Assembly: GCA_023423335.1 (NCBI GenBank)
Contig: JAFAFU010000051.1
Location: 1-64,000, forward strand
Source of the DNA: Bacillota bacterium
GTDB taxonomy: Bacteria; Bacillota; Clostridia; Lachnospirales; Lachnospiraceae
DNA: 64,000 nt
Reading direction: 5' to 3'
Shown here: positions 63,851 through 64,000 of the stretch, one piece after another
Numbering within the stretch: position 1 is the stretch's first letter
Layout of the letters: each line of letters starts with the position of its first letter
Position numbers and translations under genes: made by a program
The notes under the pieces: model-generated
Told to the model about the DNA's origin: nothing
Database searches by the model: none
What the model saw: the letters and a program-made list of their open reading frames with translations, nothing else

Positions 63851-64000
63851 ATGAATAATTTTGAGGACTCTTATGGCAGAAACAGAAGAGGCAGCAATGT
63901 GATGCGGGTAAGAGATGCAAAGATAGAAGATGTCTTTAGTGACAGAAATGCAGGATATGTCACAATATCTTATGGTGTTATGGGCGAATTTAATATGGTC
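63851..64000 (+). CDS. Partial protein of unknown function at window edge
   Basis: The frame stays open to the window end (50 codons). ATG 63851 has GGAAAG about seven bases upstream; an in-frame ATG at 63803 has no site. The visible N-terminus (FEDSYGRNRRGSN, then RVRDAKIEDVFSDRNAGYVTISYG) resembles small beta-rich Lachnospiraceae proteins, but I cannot name the family. No signal peptide is seen. Confidence 0.5.
   Translation, partial: MNNFEDSYGRNRRGSNVMRVRDAKIEDVFSDRNAGYVTISYGVMGEFNMV

Overview
The window looks like the chromosome of an anaerobic, endospore-forming Firmicute of the Lachnospiraceae type (Anaerocolumna/Lachnoclostridium-like). The evidence is gene content and order: a spoVT - mazG - hup - rqcP - yabP - yabQ - divIC - tRNA-Met - spoIIE - tilS - hpt - ftsH block matching the arrangement in Bacillus and Clostridia, two Csp-type germination proteases, strong AGGAGG ribosome sites, GTG/TTG starts and many Clostridia-type terminators. 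No rRNA, CRISPR array, transposase or integrase was seen.

Layout. 1-689 (minus) is the start of a Pro/Gly/Thr-rich repeat protein cut by the window edge. 939-6881 holds a methyltransferase, a large membrane-anchored propeller protein, an M29 aminopeptidase and a glycosyltransferase. 7124-10754 holds a PAP2 protein, deoB, a deoxyinosine/uracil-type glycosylase, dtd and a small membrane protein. 10920-14381 is the tandem subtilase pair. 14517-24970 is the sporulation/division/housekeeping block. 25346-35952 is mixed housekeeping: CmpB-like membrane protein, DUF2156, B12 radical SAM, nth, VanW, HypE-like, Lrp, aminotransferase, CheX, TrmL. 35978-41760 is a minus-strand run mutS2 - response regulator - sensor kinase - aldo/keto reductase. 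42937-46933 holds an HtrA-like protein that has lost two catalytic residues, YhaM and a TRAM-type rRNA methyltransferase. 47097-49363 is a visibly AT-rich two-gene cassette, probably acquired, with a nuclease-like second gene. 49655-53909 holds an SDR, two unrecognised genes and a TIM-barrel isomerase. 54223-61392 holds two convergent pairs of ABC exporters, followed by an arsenic operon (arsR, acr3, arsC) at 61761-63735 and a partial gene at the edge.

How it fits together. The central block couples late-sporulation regulation (SpoVT), spore cortex/coat assembly (YabP, YabQ), division (DivIC) and the SpoIIE phosphatase with translation and nucleotide housekeeping. The spoIIE promoter keeps the wide-spaced, Spo0A-activated design. 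The Csp pair belongs to germination.

The main unexplained signals are: (i) an 85-nt palindromic element present twice (15259-15343 and, inverted, 42605-42689) with 70 of 85 positions identical and changes that preserve pairing; (ii) a hairpin plus ribosome-site leader recurring before five unrelated genes; (iii) the AT-rich cassette; (iv) small or edge genes easily missed by gene callers (1-689 minus, 30271-30378 plus). Function calls rest on motif recognition by eye; no database search was run.
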